From: an uncultured Aquimarina sp.
GTDB taxonomy: Bacteria > Bacteroidota > Bacteroidia > Flavobacteriales > Flavobacteriaceae
Reading direction: 5' to 3'
DNA: 64,000 nucleotides
Assembly (NCBI GenBank): GCA_947501475.1
Contig: CANMWA010000003.1
Span: forward strand, 186,001-250,000
Position numbers and translations under genes: made by a program. Positions 41,309 through 50,101 of this stretch are shown one piece after another. The stretch's first letter is position 1. Each line of letters opens with the position of its first letter. The notes beneath the pieces are model-generated. The model saw only the letters and a list, made by a program, of their open reading frames with translations. It had not been told where the DNA came from and made no database searches.

Positions 41309-42604
41309 TTATACTATTCTAATCACAAAATAATTTTTCTTTCCTCTTTGTAATAAAACAAACTGATCATTGATCAAATCTTTTGAAGTAATGCTATATC
41401 CTTCTTTTACTTTTTCTTTATTTACCGAAATAGAATTTTCTTTTAATGCACGTCTGGCTTCGCCGTTAGATTTTAAGAATCCTGTACTTTCTGCTAGGGC
41501 CCCTATAATATCTAAACCACTCACAATACTATCTTTTGAAATCTCTGCCTGTGGCACTCCATCAAATACATCCAAGAAAGTTGCTTCATCCAAACCTTTT
41601 AGATCTTCTGAAGTAGATTTTCCAAATAAAATATTAGACGCTTCAATGGCATTATCCAAATCTTCTTGAGAATGTACAATTACCGTAACCTCATCTGCCA
41701 ATCTTTTTTGTAGGATTCGCATATGCGGTGCTTCTTTATGTTCTGACACAAGAGCTTCTATTTCTTCTTTCGTTAAAAAAGTAAAAATCTTAATGTATTT
41801 TTCGGCATCTTCATCACTAGTATTTAACCAATATTGGTAAAATTTGTATGGAGATGTTCTATTTGCATCTAACCAAACATTACCTCCTTCAGATTTGCCA
41901 AATTTAGAACCATCTGATTTGGTAATTAATGGGCATGTTAACGCATATCCTTTACCTCCTCCTATTCTTCTAATCAACTCGGTACCTGTAGTAATATTAC
42001 CCCATTGATCACTACCTCCCATTTGTAGCGTGCAATCATGTTCTCTATACAAATGTAAGAAATCATATCCCTGCACTAATTGATATGTAAACTCTGTAAA
42101 AGACATTCCATCTGTTGATTCTGAAGAAATTCTATTCTTTACAGAATCTTTGGCCATCATATAATTTACAGTAATATGCTTACCTACGTCTCTAATAAAC
42201 TCAAGGAACGAAAAGTCTTTCATCCAATCATAGTTGTTTACCAATACTGCAGCATTAGAGGCATCACTTTCAAAATCTAAAAATCTAGCCAATTGACCTT
42301 TTATAGCTTCCTGATTATGACGAAGTGTTTTTTCGTCTAAAAGATTACGTTCTGCAGATTTTCCTGAAGGATCTCCAATCATACCTGTTGCACCACCTAC
42401 TAGAGCAAATGGTCTATGTCCTGCTCTTTGATAATGAGCCAATAACATAATCGGAACGAGATTACCAATATGTAATGAATCTGCCGTAGGATCAAATCCT
42501 ACATATGCCGATCTCATTTGCTCCATCAGATATTCTTCGGTTCCAGGCATTGCATCATGTAACATACCTCTCCAACGTAACTCTTCTATAAAATTCTTGG
42601 CCAT
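41309..42604 (-). CDS. tyrS: Tyrosyl-tRNA synthetase
   Basis: A 431-residue class I synthetase that charges tRNA-Tyr. The nucleotide-binding HIGH-type motif is [10 protein letters not shown] (about residue 41), the KMSKS-type loop is SKFGKSEGG, tyrosine-pocket residues are in [25 protein letters not shown] (read in parts), and a C-terminal S4 RNA-binding domain ends the protein ([18 protein letters not shown]). Normal length. A TATCTTTG promoter element lies 25 nt upstream. Confidence 0.97.
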   Translation of the reverse strand: MAKNFIEELRWRGMLHDAMPGTEEYLMEQMRSAYVGFDPTADSLHIGNLVPIMLLAHYQRAGHRPFALVGGATGMIGDPSGKSAERNLLDEKTLRHNQEAIKGQLARFLDFESDASNAAVLVNNYDWMKDFSFLEFIRDVGKHITVNYMMAKDSVKNRISSESTDGMSFTEFTYQLVQGYDFLHLYREHDCTLQMGGSDQWGNITTGTELIRRIGGGKGYALTCPLITKSDGSKFGKSEGGNVWLDANRTSPYKFYQYWLNTSDEDAEKYIKIFTFLTKEEIEALVSEHKEAPHMRILQKRLADEVTVIVHSQEDLDNAIEASNILFGKSTSEDLKGLDEATFLDVFDGVPQAEISKDSIVSGLDIIGALAESTGFLKSNGEARRALKENSISVNKEKVKEGYSITSKDLINDQFVLLQRGKKNYFVIRIV

Positions 42605-42629
42605 TTTTCTTTGTTTCTTTTTGAAGCGA

Positions 42630-42637
42630 CAAAGATA
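42630..42637 (-). promoter_or_regulatory. -7 element of the tyrS promoter
   Basis: The minus strand reads TATCTTTG, a full TAnnTTTG match, 25 nt before the tyrS ATG. Confidence 0.5.
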
Positions 42638-42714
42638 AAAATCTGGATAATATTTAGCTATGAATATAACAGGAATCCTAAATATCCTTACTTTAGTATC
42701 GCAGAATATATACT

Positions 42715-43722
42715 ATGATATTAGTTACAGGAGCAACAGGCCTAGTAGGAACACATCTATTAATAAAACTAGTACAAGAAGAAAAAACTGTACGGGCACT
42801 TTATAGGACAGCATCGAAGAAAGAATATGCAAAAAAAGTGTTTTTGTATTATTTTCCTGATGGAGAACATCTTTTTAATGCTATTGAGTGGGTTCAAGGT
42901 GATCTAAATGACATTCCTACATTATCAGATGCCTTTAATGGTATAACTTATGTGTATCATTGTGCTGCAAAAATTAGTTTTAACCCTTCACATTATAAAA
43001 AATTACGTAAAGTAAATATCGAAGGAACCGCAAATATTGTAAATCTATGTTTAACAAATAACATAAAGAAACTATGCCATGTAAGTTCTATCGCATCTTT
43101 GGGTGAGGATCCAACCAAAGAAATGACCGATGAGACTGCAGAATGGAATCCCGAAGCGCCCAACTCTGTATATGCAATTACAAAGTATGGTGCCGAAATG
43201 GAAGTTTGGAGAGGAGTACAAGAAGGGTTGAGTGCAGTAATTATAAATCCTGGTATTATTATAGGCCCTGGGTTTTTTAATAGTGGGAGTGGTTTTTTAT
43301 TCAAAAGAATTTATGCAGGGATGAAATTTTACACCACAGGAACCACTGGATATGTTGCAGTTAATGATGTAATTAATATTATGCATCAACTTATGGATAG
43401 CAATCATCATAAAGAAAGGTACATTGTAGTGGCAGAGAACTTAAGCTACAAAGAAGCTTTTGGTATGATCGCTCAAGCACTTAATAAGCCTGTACCTACA
43501 AAAATAATATCTCCATTTGTGATGAAAATAGCATATTACTTTCAACTAATTAGTCATTTTATTTTCAGAACTAAACGATCTATTTTCAAATCTTCGGTTA
43601 GAAGTGCATTTACGCAATCATATTATAAAAATGATAAAATTAAAAAGGAGATTGGTTATCGTTTTACACCTGTTCAAGATGCCATTACTGAAACCGCTAC
43701 TCTTTTTCTGAAGGGTTTTTAA
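42715..43722 (+). CDS. NAD-dependent epimerase/dehydratase (extended SDR)
   Basis: A 335-residue cytosolic oxidoreductase. The Rossmann nucleotide loop is VTGATGLVGTHL at the N-terminus (G-x-x-G-x-x-G), an NAD-contact stretch is YVYHCAAKISF, the catalytic Ser/Tyr/Lys lie in HVSSIASLG and YAITKYGAEMEVW (Y-x-x-x-K). It is close to the 3-beta-HSD/dihydroflavonol-reductase-like group; substrate unknown. Its last 26 nt overlap the 3' end of the convergent DUF4296 gene. Confidence 0.88.
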   Translation: MILVTGATGLVGTHLLIKLVQEEKTVRALYRTASKKEYAKKVFLYYFPDGEHLFNAIEWVQGDLNDIPTLSDAFNGITYVYHCAAKISFNPSHYKKLRKVNIEGTANIVNLCLTNNIKKLCHVSSIASLGEDPTKEMTDETAEWNPEAPNSVYAITKYGAEMEVWRGVQEGLSAVIINPGIIIGPGFFNSGSGFLFKRIYAGMKFYTTGTTGYVAVNDVINIMHQLMDSNHHKERYIVVAENLSYKEAFGMIAQALNKPVPTKIISPFVMKIAYYFQLISHFIFRTKRSIFKSSVRSAFTQSYYKNDKIKKEIGYRFTPVQDAITETATLFLKGF

Positions 43723-44200
43723 ATCTTTTCTTTTTAGCTTTTTCTATCTCTTTGCTAATTTCACTTCCTGGAGCAATCAATTTTTCTTTATTTTTTAAAG
43801 TATCTTGAACTCTCTTAATTGAGTCTTCGATCTTCTTAATCGAATCCTCTTCTTTCTTTAGTTTTTCATAATCAGCTTTAGACTTATCAAGATTACTCTT
43901 TACACGAGTAAAAATCTCTTTATATTTTTCTATTTGACCAGAATACCAAATATGATTTTCTGTAAAAACAATACTATCAACACCGTGTTTTTTTAAAATA
44001 TAAGCTTCAGGGTTAATTTTTTCTTCTTGAAAAACCTTCCTATTAGACGATTTCGCAGCTTTAATAATAGCTATATCGGTAAGAATCTCTACCATCCGAT
44101 CCTCTTCTATTACAGTTTTGGGTTTTGAGGCTTCATCAATACTTTGACAAGAAAAAACCATCAAAAGCATCACAAAGCAATATAACATGTGTTTCATCAT
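43697..44200 (-). CDS. DUF4296 domain lipoprotein
   Basis: A 167-residue protein with a lipoprotein signal (MMKHMLYCFVMLLMVFSCQS, lipobox VFSC). DUF4296 spans about residues 30-125: VIEEDRMVEILTDIAIIKAAK, ILKKHGVDSIVFTENHIWYSG, and the tail from about 110 is a charged coiled coil (LKKEEDSIKKIEDSIKRV). This family is almost confined to Bacteroidota, with unknown function. Its start overlaps the pyrC-like stop by 4 nt, making a three-gene minus-strand operon with pyrC and the GT2 gene. Confidence 0.87.
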   Translation of the reverse strand: MMKHMLYCFVMLLMVFSCQSIDEASKPKTVIEEDRMVEILTDIAIIKAAKSSNRKVFQEEKINPEAYILKKHGVDSIVFTENHIWYSGQIEKYKEIFTRVKSNLDKSKADYEKLKKEEDSIKKIEDSIKRVQDTLKNKEKLIAPGSEISKEIEKAKKKRFKNPSEKE

Positions 44201-45543
44201 CGGTCAAAAGTTAATCGTTGTGCATTTTTTACATCATAAAACTTAAAATTCTTATATACAAGACCTCCATTAACAAAAGTATGCGTGATTCTGGATTTGA
44301 ATGTGGTTCCTTCAAAAGGAGACCAACCACACTTATATGCAATATTATCTTTATTAACGGTCCATGGAGCATTAAGATCAACTAATATGGCGTCTGCAAA
44401 ATATCCTTCTTTTATAAAACCTCTTTTTTCAATTTGAAATAAGATCGAAGGATTATGACACATTTTCTCTACAATCTTTTCTAGACTTATTTTACCTTGA
44501 TGATAAAACTCTAACATGGCAGGTAAAGCATGTTGTACCAAAGGGCCTCCAGACGGAGCTTTGGTGTATACATTATCTTTTTCTTCTGCGGTATGCGGAG
44601 CATGATCAGTAGCAATTACATCTAATCGATCATCTAATAATGCTTCAAAAAGAGCTTCTCTATCGTTTGCTGTTTTTACTGCCGGATTCCATTTAATCAA
44701 TGTGCCTTTTGAGGCATAGTCTTGATCAGAAAACCATAAGTGATGAATACAAACTTCTGCCGTAATCTTTTTTTCTTGTAACGGAATTTTATTGGTAAAC
44801 AATTCCAATTCTTTTGCTGTTGAAAGATGAAATACATGCAGTCTGGCACCCGTTTTTTTTGCTAATGCTACAGCATTTGACGATGATAAATAACACGCTT
44901 CTTCGCTTCTAATTACAGGATGCAATTCAATTGGAATATCATCCCCATACTCGGCTCTATATACTGCTGTATTATCCTTAATCGTCTGTTCGTCTTCACA
45001 ATGTACTGCAATTAATAAATCTGTTGAAGAAAATATTTTTTCTAAAACTTGTGGATTATCAACCAGCATATTTCCTGTTGAAGATCCTAAAAACAACTTA
45101 AGAGCGGCCACATTTTTTGGATCAACTTTTAAAATCTCTTCTAGGTTATCATTTGTGCCGCCAAACATAAAAGAATAGTTTGCATAGCTTGTTTTAGAAG
45201 CAATCTCAAACTTTTCTTCAAGTTTTTCTATTGTTGTGGTTTGTGGTACCGTATTAGGCATCTCTATAAAAGAAGTAATTCCTCCTGCTACAGCTGCTCT
45301 GGATTCTGTTCCTATAGTAGCTTTATGTGTGAGTCCAGGTTCTCTAAAATGTACCTGATCATCAATTACCCCTGGTAATAAATATTTTCCTTCGGCATCA
45401 TAGATTTGAACATTAGGCGATTTTGCGCTTATTTGTGGCGCTATCTCTTTAAAAATGCCATTTTCAATATATACATCTCCATTAGTAATACCTCCTTCAT
45501 TAACTATATTGGCATTTTTAATCAGTACACTATTCGTTATCAT
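44197..45543 (-). CDS. pyrC: Dihydroorotase (type I, Bacteroidota variant)
   Basis: A 448-residue amidohydrolase for the third step of pyrimidine synthesis, closing carbamoyl-aspartate to dihydroorotate. Motifs: PGVIDDQVHFREPGLTHKA, GGITSFIEMPNT, a metal-binding Lys region (KLFLGSSTG), HCEDE, HVFHLSTA and the catalytic Asp in VIATDHAPHTAEEK. The usual metal motif D-x-H-x-H reads DDQVH here, so the first metal His is Gln. I recall this form from other Bacteroidota, so it is probably a lineage trait. It overlaps both neighbours by 4 nt. Confidence 0.88.
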   Translation of the reverse strand: MITNSVLIKNANIVNEGGITNGDVYIENGIFKEIAPQISAKSPNVQIYDAEGKYLLPGVIDDQVHFREPGLTHKATIGTESRAAVAGGITSFIEMPNTVPQTTTIEKLEEKFEIASKTSYANYSFMFGGTNDNLEEILKVDPKNVAALKLFLGSSTGNMLVDNPQVLEKIFSSTDLLIAVHCEDEQTIKDNTAVYRAEYGDDIPIELHPVIRSEEACYLSSSNAVALAKKTGARLHVFHLSTAKELELFTNKIPLQEKKITAEVCIHHLWFSDQDYASKGTLIKWNPAVKTANDREALFEALLDDRLDVIATDHAPHTAEEKDNVYTKAPSGGPLVQHALPAMLEFYHQGKISLEKIVEKMCHNPSILFQIEKRGFIKEGYFADAILVDLNAPWTVNKDNIAYKCGWSPFEGTTFKSRITHTFVNGGLVYKNFKFYDVKNAQRLTFDR

Positions 45544-46271
45544 ATCTCGTAACTCTTAAATAAGCTTTTGAATTTCATTTTTATAACTCCAAAAACAGCT
45601 TCAGAAATAATTCCTTTACTCATTTTCGAACTTCCTCGGGTTCTATCTGTAAAAACTACAGGGATTTCTTTTATTTTAAATTTTAATAGATACGCCTTAA
45701 ATTTCATCTCTATCTGAAAGGCATATCCAACAAATTTAATTTTATCAAGGTTAATCTGTTCTAATACCTCTCTTTTATAACAGATAAATCCTGCAGTTGT
45801 GTCATGAATATTCATACCAGTAATAAAACGAACATATTTTGATGCTAACCAAGACAATAAAACCCTACTCATTGGCCAGTTTACAACATTTACTCCTGTA
45901 ATATATCTAGAGCCTATCGCAACATCCGATGTTCCTTTAGCACATGCATTATACAATCGTATTAAGTCATTAGGGTTATGCGAAAAATCGGCATCCATCT
46001 CAAAAACATACTCATACGAATGTTCTAATGCCCATTTAAATCCAGCAATATATGCTGTGCCAAGGCCTAATTTACCTTTTCGTTCTAATAAAAAAAGGTG
46101 TTCTGGATAATCAGATTGCAACTCTTTTATCTTGTCTGCAGTAGCATCTGGAGAACTATCATCTACAATAAGAATATGAAAATCTCGCTGTAGCGAAAAC
46201 ACATTTTTAATGATACGCTCAACATTTTCAATTTCATTATAGGTAGGAATAATAACTAAGGCATCTACCAT
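45540..46271 (-). CDS. Polyprenol-phosphate mannosyltransferase-like GT2 (Dpm1 family)
   Basis: A 243-residue glycosyltransferase family 2 enzyme. The nucleotide-sugar site is IPTYNEIENVERII and ILIVDDSSPDATADKI; the metal-binding D-x-D is EMDADFSHNP; SRYITGVNVVNWPMSR and TAGFICYKREVL follow as in dolichol-phosphate mannose synthases. No C-terminal membrane anchor is evident. It would charge a polyprenyl phosphate with mannose or a related sugar at the inner membrane, for use by envelope or protein glycosylation. First gene of the operon with pyrC and DUF4296. Confidence 0.9.
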   Translation of the reverse strand: MVDALVIIPTYNEIENVERIIKNVFSLQRDFHILIVDDSSPDATADKIKELQSDYPEHLFLLERKGKLGLGTAYIAGFKWALEHSYEYVFEMDADFSHNPNDLIRLYNACAKGTSDVAIGSRYITGVNVVNWPMSRVLLSWLASKYVRFITGMNIHDTTAGFICYKREVLEQINLDKIKFVGYAFQIEMKFKAYLLKFKIKEIPVVFTDRTRGSSKMSKGIISEAVFGVIKMKFKSLFKSYEI

Positions 46272-46368
46272 CTAGGTCATTTTTCAGGCAAATATAACTA
46301 AATAATTACTAGATATTTTCTTGTTTTTATGGGTTAATTGATTGTAATTTTACTATCACAAATTATTT

Positions 46369-47019
46369 ATGGAATTTATTACTCGAGAAATTACATCAAC
46401 AAACTGGCTTACGATCCTCATCGTAGTATGCCTAACCCTACTTGTAACCGCCAAAGGAATTAATACATTTCGTTTTTCAGATTTTATAATGCTCTTTAGC
46501 AATAACAAGTATATTATATCCTATCAAAAACCTAATAAGATTTCTTCTCCGTTTAATGCGGTATTATTACTACTACAAATTATATCTGTATCCTTATTTA
46601 TATACCTATGCTTCGGTGTTTTTGAATTAAATGTGGCTCCAACTGAAATTACATTATATTTTAAAATCGCTATTGTATATGCCGTAATCGTAATATGTAA
46701 ATTATTAGTTGAAAAAATCATTGCTGCAATTTTTTCAATTGACTCAATAATAGATGAATACCTATTTCACAAAGTAACTTATCGCAATTTTATAGGAATG
46801 ATATTACTCCCCATTAATATTATTTATATATATACTGTAAAACCTTCAGAAATTGCGTTTATAATTTTACTTACAGTGATAGCAATCATTAACATTATTA
46901 CACTTATTTCTTTTTACAGGAAAAACGAAAATACCATTTTAAACAACTTGTTTTATTTTATTTTGTATCTTTGCGCACTTGAAATCGCGCCTTATTTTAT
47001 ACTATATAAGCTTATTTAA
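46369..47019 (+). CDS. DUF4271 family membrane protein
   Basis: A 216-residue integral membrane protein with about six transmembrane segments, for example WLTILIVVCLTLLVTAKGI, LLLQIISVSLFIYLCF and LLPINIIYIYTV. The order (DUF4271, then a uroporphyrinogen-III-synthase-like gene 33 nt later, then pckA) is one I associate with Flavobacteriaceae. Function unknown. Confidence 0.78.
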   Translation: MEFITREITSTNWLTILIVVCLTLLVTAKGINTFRFSDFIMLFSNNKYIISYQKPNKISSPFNAVLLLLQIISVSLFIYLCFGVFELNVAPTEITLYFKIAIVYAVIVICKLLVEKIIAAIFSIDSIIDEYLFHKVTYRNFIGMILLPINIIYIYTVKPSEIAFIILLTVIAIINIITLISFYRKNENTILNNLFYFILYLCALEIAPYFILYKLI

Positions 47020-47052
47020 TAATATAAGTAGGAACGTAAGAAAAGAATATAT

Positions 47053-47799
47053 ATGAAAGTGAAAACAATTTTGGTCTCACAGCCGGAGCCTAAAGTAGAA
47101 AATTCACCTTATTTTGATTTAGAAGAAAAGGAAAAAGTAAAAATCGACTTTATTCCATTCATTCATGTTGAGGGAGTAGATGCAAAGGAGGTAAGATTAC
47201 AAAAAGTGGATTTATCACAATACACCGCTATTATTCTTACTAGTCGAAATTCTGTTGATCATTTCTTTAGAATAGCTGAAGAAATGAGATACAAAGTACC
47301 TGATAGTCTAAAATATTTCTGTCAAAGTGAAGCAGTAGCATACTATTTACAGAAATATGTAGTCTACAGAAAAAGAAAGATTTATGTTGGAAAACGTACT
47401 TTTCAGGAATTATCTCCTCTAATCAAGAAGTATAAAAATGAAAAATTCTTACTACCATCTTCAGATAAGTTAAAACCTCTGATTCCGGATACGCTCGATA
47501 ACTTAAAAGTAGATTGGAAACAAGCTATTTTTTACAAAACGGTAGTGAGTGATTTGTCTGATCTAAGAAATGTATTTTACGATATACTTGTGTTTTTTAG
47601 CCCATCAGGAATACAATCATTATTTGAAAATTTTCCGGATTTTAAGCAAAATAATACTCGAATTGCAGTTTTTGGCAATTCGACCGTTAAGGCAGCAAAG
47701 GAGCATAATCTTGAAGTAAACATACAGGCTCCAACTCCTGAAACTCCATCAATGACGATGGCATTACAGAAATATATTAAAGAAGCAAATAAAAAGTAG
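47053..47799 (+). CDS. hemD: Uroporphyrinogen-III synthase family protein
   Basis: A 248-residue cytosolic protein with the bilobed HemD fold: ILVSQPEPKVENSPYFDLE, then YTAIILTSRNSVDHFFRIAEE in the first lobe and VFFSPSGIQSLFENFP, RIAVFGNSTVKAAKEHNLEV and PETPSMTMALQKYI in the second. It would cyclise hydroxymethylbilane to uroporphyrinogen III for haem synthesis. HemD sequences diverge widely, so catalytic activity is likely but not proved. It is preceded at 33 nt by the DUF4271 gene and ends at a perfect terminator. Confidence 0.85.
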   Translation: MKVKTILVSQPEPKVENSPYFDLEEKEKVKIDFIPFIHVEGVDAKEVRLQKVDLSQYTAIILTSRNSVDHFFRIAEEMRYKVPDSLKYFCQSEAVAYYLQKYVVYRKRKIYVGKRTFQELSPLIKKYKNEKFLLPSSDKLKPLIPDTLDNLKVDWKQAIFYKTVVSDLSDLRNVFYDILVFFSPSGIQSLFENFPDFKQNNTRIAVFGNSTVKAAKEHNLEVNIQAPTPETPSMTMALQKYIKEANKK

Positions 47800-47830
47800 C
47801 ATACTTACCTACTTTATATCTTAAATAAAA

Positions 47831-47860
47831 AAAGGTCTGAAAATTAATTTTCAGACCTTT
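47831..47860. terminator. Bidirectional terminator between hemD and pckA
   Basis: AAAGGTCTGAAAATT and AATTTTCAGACCTTT form a perfect 30-bp palindrome with A run before and T run after, between convergent genes. Confidence 0.92.
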
Positions 47861-47881
47861 TTTAGTTATAAAATATTTTAA

Positions 47882-49498
47882 TTAAAAACCATATCGCTGA
47901 GGCCCTCCTCTTCGGATTTCCTCATTGGCATAGGATTCAAATTTTTTGAAATTTTCTCTAAATGCATTTGTCAGTTTAAACGCGGTCGAATAGTATGCTT
48001 CGTCATCATTCCAAGTAGTTCTAGGACTCAATACACTATCCGGCACACCTGGGCATGTTCTTGGTTGCGCAACTCCAAACACAGAATGAATATGATAATT
48101 ATCATAAGAATACAAGCCTAAATCACCATTAAGTACTGCCTGGATCATGGCACGAGTATATTTCAATTTAATTCGCGATCCAACACCATATGGCCCACCT
48201 GTCCAACCTGTATTTACCAACCATACATTGATACCTGTATCTTTCATCTTTTTAACCAACATCTCGGCATACTCTGCTGGGTGTAATGGCATAAATGGCG
48301 CTCCAAAACAAGCCGAAAACGATGGTTGAGGCTCTACCACACCGGCTTCAGTTCCTGCAACTTTTGCTGTATATCCCGACATAAAATGATATGCTGCCTG
48401 ACTTGGCGTTAACTTAGAAATCGGAGGCATTACACCAAATGCATCTGCTGTTAAAAAGAATATATTCTTTGGGTTTTTACCTATAGAAGGTTCCTTAATA
48501 TTCTCAATATGATGAATAGGGTAACTAACTCTGGTATTTTGAGTAATTGATGTATCTGCAAAATCTACCGAATCATCATCATTAAGAATTACATTTTCAA
48601 GAATGGCACCTTTTTTAATGGCTCCATAAATTTCTGGTTCTTTTTCGGCAGACAAATCGATAACTTTTGCATAGCAACCGCCTTCAAAATTAAATATCGT
48701 ATTTTCTTTAGTCCAACCATGCTCATCATCACCAATTAATTTGCGATTAGGGTCTGTAGACAAGGTCGTTTTACCTGTACCAGAAAGCCCAAAAAATATG
48801 GCTGTATCTCCTTCTTCTCCAACATTAGCAGAACAGTGCATCGGGAAACAATTACGTTCTACTGGCAAAATGAAATTTAATGCCGAGAAAATTCCTTTTT
48901 TGATTTCTCCGGTATATCCAGTACCTCCAATAAGAGCAATTTTTTTATCAAAATTTAAAATTGCAAAATTGTGTTGACGCGTACCATCGATTTTTGGATC
49001 AGCCATAAAACCAGGGGCATTAACAACCGTCCATTCTGGATCAAAACTTTTCAATTCTTCATCAGTAGGTCTTAAAAACATGTTATATGCAAACATATTA
49101 GACCAAGGATACTCATTAATCACTCTAATATTTAACCTATACTCAGGGTCAGCACAAGCGTAACTGTCTCGTACAAATATTTCTTTTCCTGAAAGATAAT
49201 CTGTTACTCTATTATATAATGCATCAAATGCTTTTGAATCAAAAGGAATATTAATATCCCCCCACCATATTTTATCTTTGGTGATATGATCTTTAACAAT
49301 AAAACGATCCATAGGAGAGCGACCTGTAAACTCGCCGGTATTAACTGCCAGCGCACCTGAAGTTGTAATTTTTCCTTGACCTTTTTGCACTACCTCTTCC
49401 TGAAGATCCTCAGGTGATAACTGGTAGCGTATTGTAGCATTTTCAATACCGTAATGCTTTAACGAAAACGTTTTCGTAGTTGGATACAGTGAATCCAT
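47882..49498 (-). CDS. pckA: Phosphoenolpyruvate carboxykinase (ATP)
   Basis: A 538-residue cytosolic enzyme turning oxaloacetate and ATP into phosphoenolpyruvate, the first step of gluconeogenesis. Key motifs: TGRSPMDRFIVKD, the oxaloacetate-binding Arg region, the kinase-1a P-loop FFGLSGTGKTTLS, GDDEHGW (metal), EGGCYAKVIDLS and NTRVSYPI. The frame is open to 49531, but that codon lies inside the promoter element at 49529-49536, so the start is MDSLYPTTK at 49498. Length fits the ATP-type family. Confidence 0.97.
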   Translation of the reverse strand: MDSLYPTTKTFSLKHYGIENATIRYQLSPEDLQEEVVQKGQGKITTSGALAVNTGEFTGRSPMDRFIVKDHITKDKIWWGDINIPFDSKAFDALYNRVTDYLSGKEIFVRDSYACADPEYRLNIRVINEYPWSNMFAYNMFLRPTDEELKSFDPEWTVVNAPGFMADPKIDGTRQHNFAILNFDKKIALIGGTGYTGEIKKGIFSALNFILPVERNCFPMHCSANVGEEGDTAIFFGLSGTGKTTLSTDPNRKLIGDDEHGWTKENTIFNFEGGCYAKVIDLSAEKEPEIYGAIKKGAILENVILNDDDSVDFADTSITQNTRVSYPIHHIENIKEPSIGKNPKNIFFLTADAFGVMPPISKLTPSQAAYHFMSGYTAKVAGTEAGVVEPQPSFSACFGAPFMPLHPAEYAEMLVKKMKDTGINVWLVNTGWTGGPYGVGSRIKLKYTRAMIQAVLNGDLGLYSYDNYHIHSVFGVAQPRTCPGVPDSVLSPRTTWNDDEAYYSTAFKLTNAFRENFKKFESYANEEIRRGGPQRYGF

Positions 49499-49528
49499 AA
49501 AAATATGTTGTGTTTTGTTATGTACGTG

Positions 49529-49536
49529 CAAAATTA
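49529..49536 (-). promoter_or_regulatory. -7 element of the pckA promoter
   Basis: The minus strand reads TAATTTTG, a full TAnnTTTG match, 30 nt before the chosen ATG; a TTG lies 22 nt further upstream. Confidence 0.55.
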
Positions 49537-49565
49537 TAAATAATAATTACACCACCGACAAAAAA

Positions 49566-49964
49566 TCATTTAATCTTAATAAGCGAAATAATAAAGAAAA
49601 TCCATCCAAAAATTAACAAAAAACCTCCCAAAGGCGTAACAAAACCAATGCTTGACAAAGAAACCCCTAAAACCTCATCAATCACCAAAAGGTATATTGA
49701 CCCAGAAAAAAGGGTTATTCCCCCCAAGAAAAAATAAAAAATTCGCTTCTTTGAAGAAGGGCTCAAAACAGACATATTTCCTAAAATAATGCAAACAATT
49801 GCATGATACATTTGATACCTGACTCCAGTATTAAAAGTATCTATACTTTCTGTATCCACAAACTTCTCTAATCCATGTGCCCCAAAAGCACCTAAAAGCA
49901 CAGCAAGCAAACCCAAAACTGCACCTGTAATCAAAATCGTTTTATTCATCCCTTTTTTATTCAT
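49566..49964 (-). CDS. DUF423 family small membrane protein
   Basis: A 132-residue inner-membrane protein with four transmembrane segments and the DUF423 core LLAVLLGAFGAHGLEKFVD, the YQMYHAIVCIILGN segment and FSGSIYLLVIDEV. The family (YwdK-like) is widespread and uncharacterised. The start may be the ATG at 49964 or at 49949 (MNKTIL). It has its own upstream region next to the divergent saccharopine-dehydrogenase-like gene. Confidence 0.88.
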   Translation of the reverse strand: MNKKGMNKTILITGAVLGLLAVLLGAFGAHGLEKFVDTESIDTFNTGVRYQMYHAIVCIILGNMSVLSPSSKKRIFYFFLGGITLFSGSIYLLVIDEVLGVSLSSIGFVTPLGGFLLIFGWIFFIISLIKIK

Positions 49965-50101
49965 AACTGATTATAACATATAACGTATTATGTCTTTTAG
50001 ACACATTTTTAAGTAAAACATAATTAATACGGTAAAATTGAGAACCTACTTTTTATAGTATTTACTACATTCGTATCAAAGTTATCAAAATATAAGCTGG
50101 T

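Noticed and set aside
49499..49531. Extension of pckA to 49531
   Set aside because: The codon lies in the TAATTTTG promoter element at 49529-49536, so it would not be in the mRNA.
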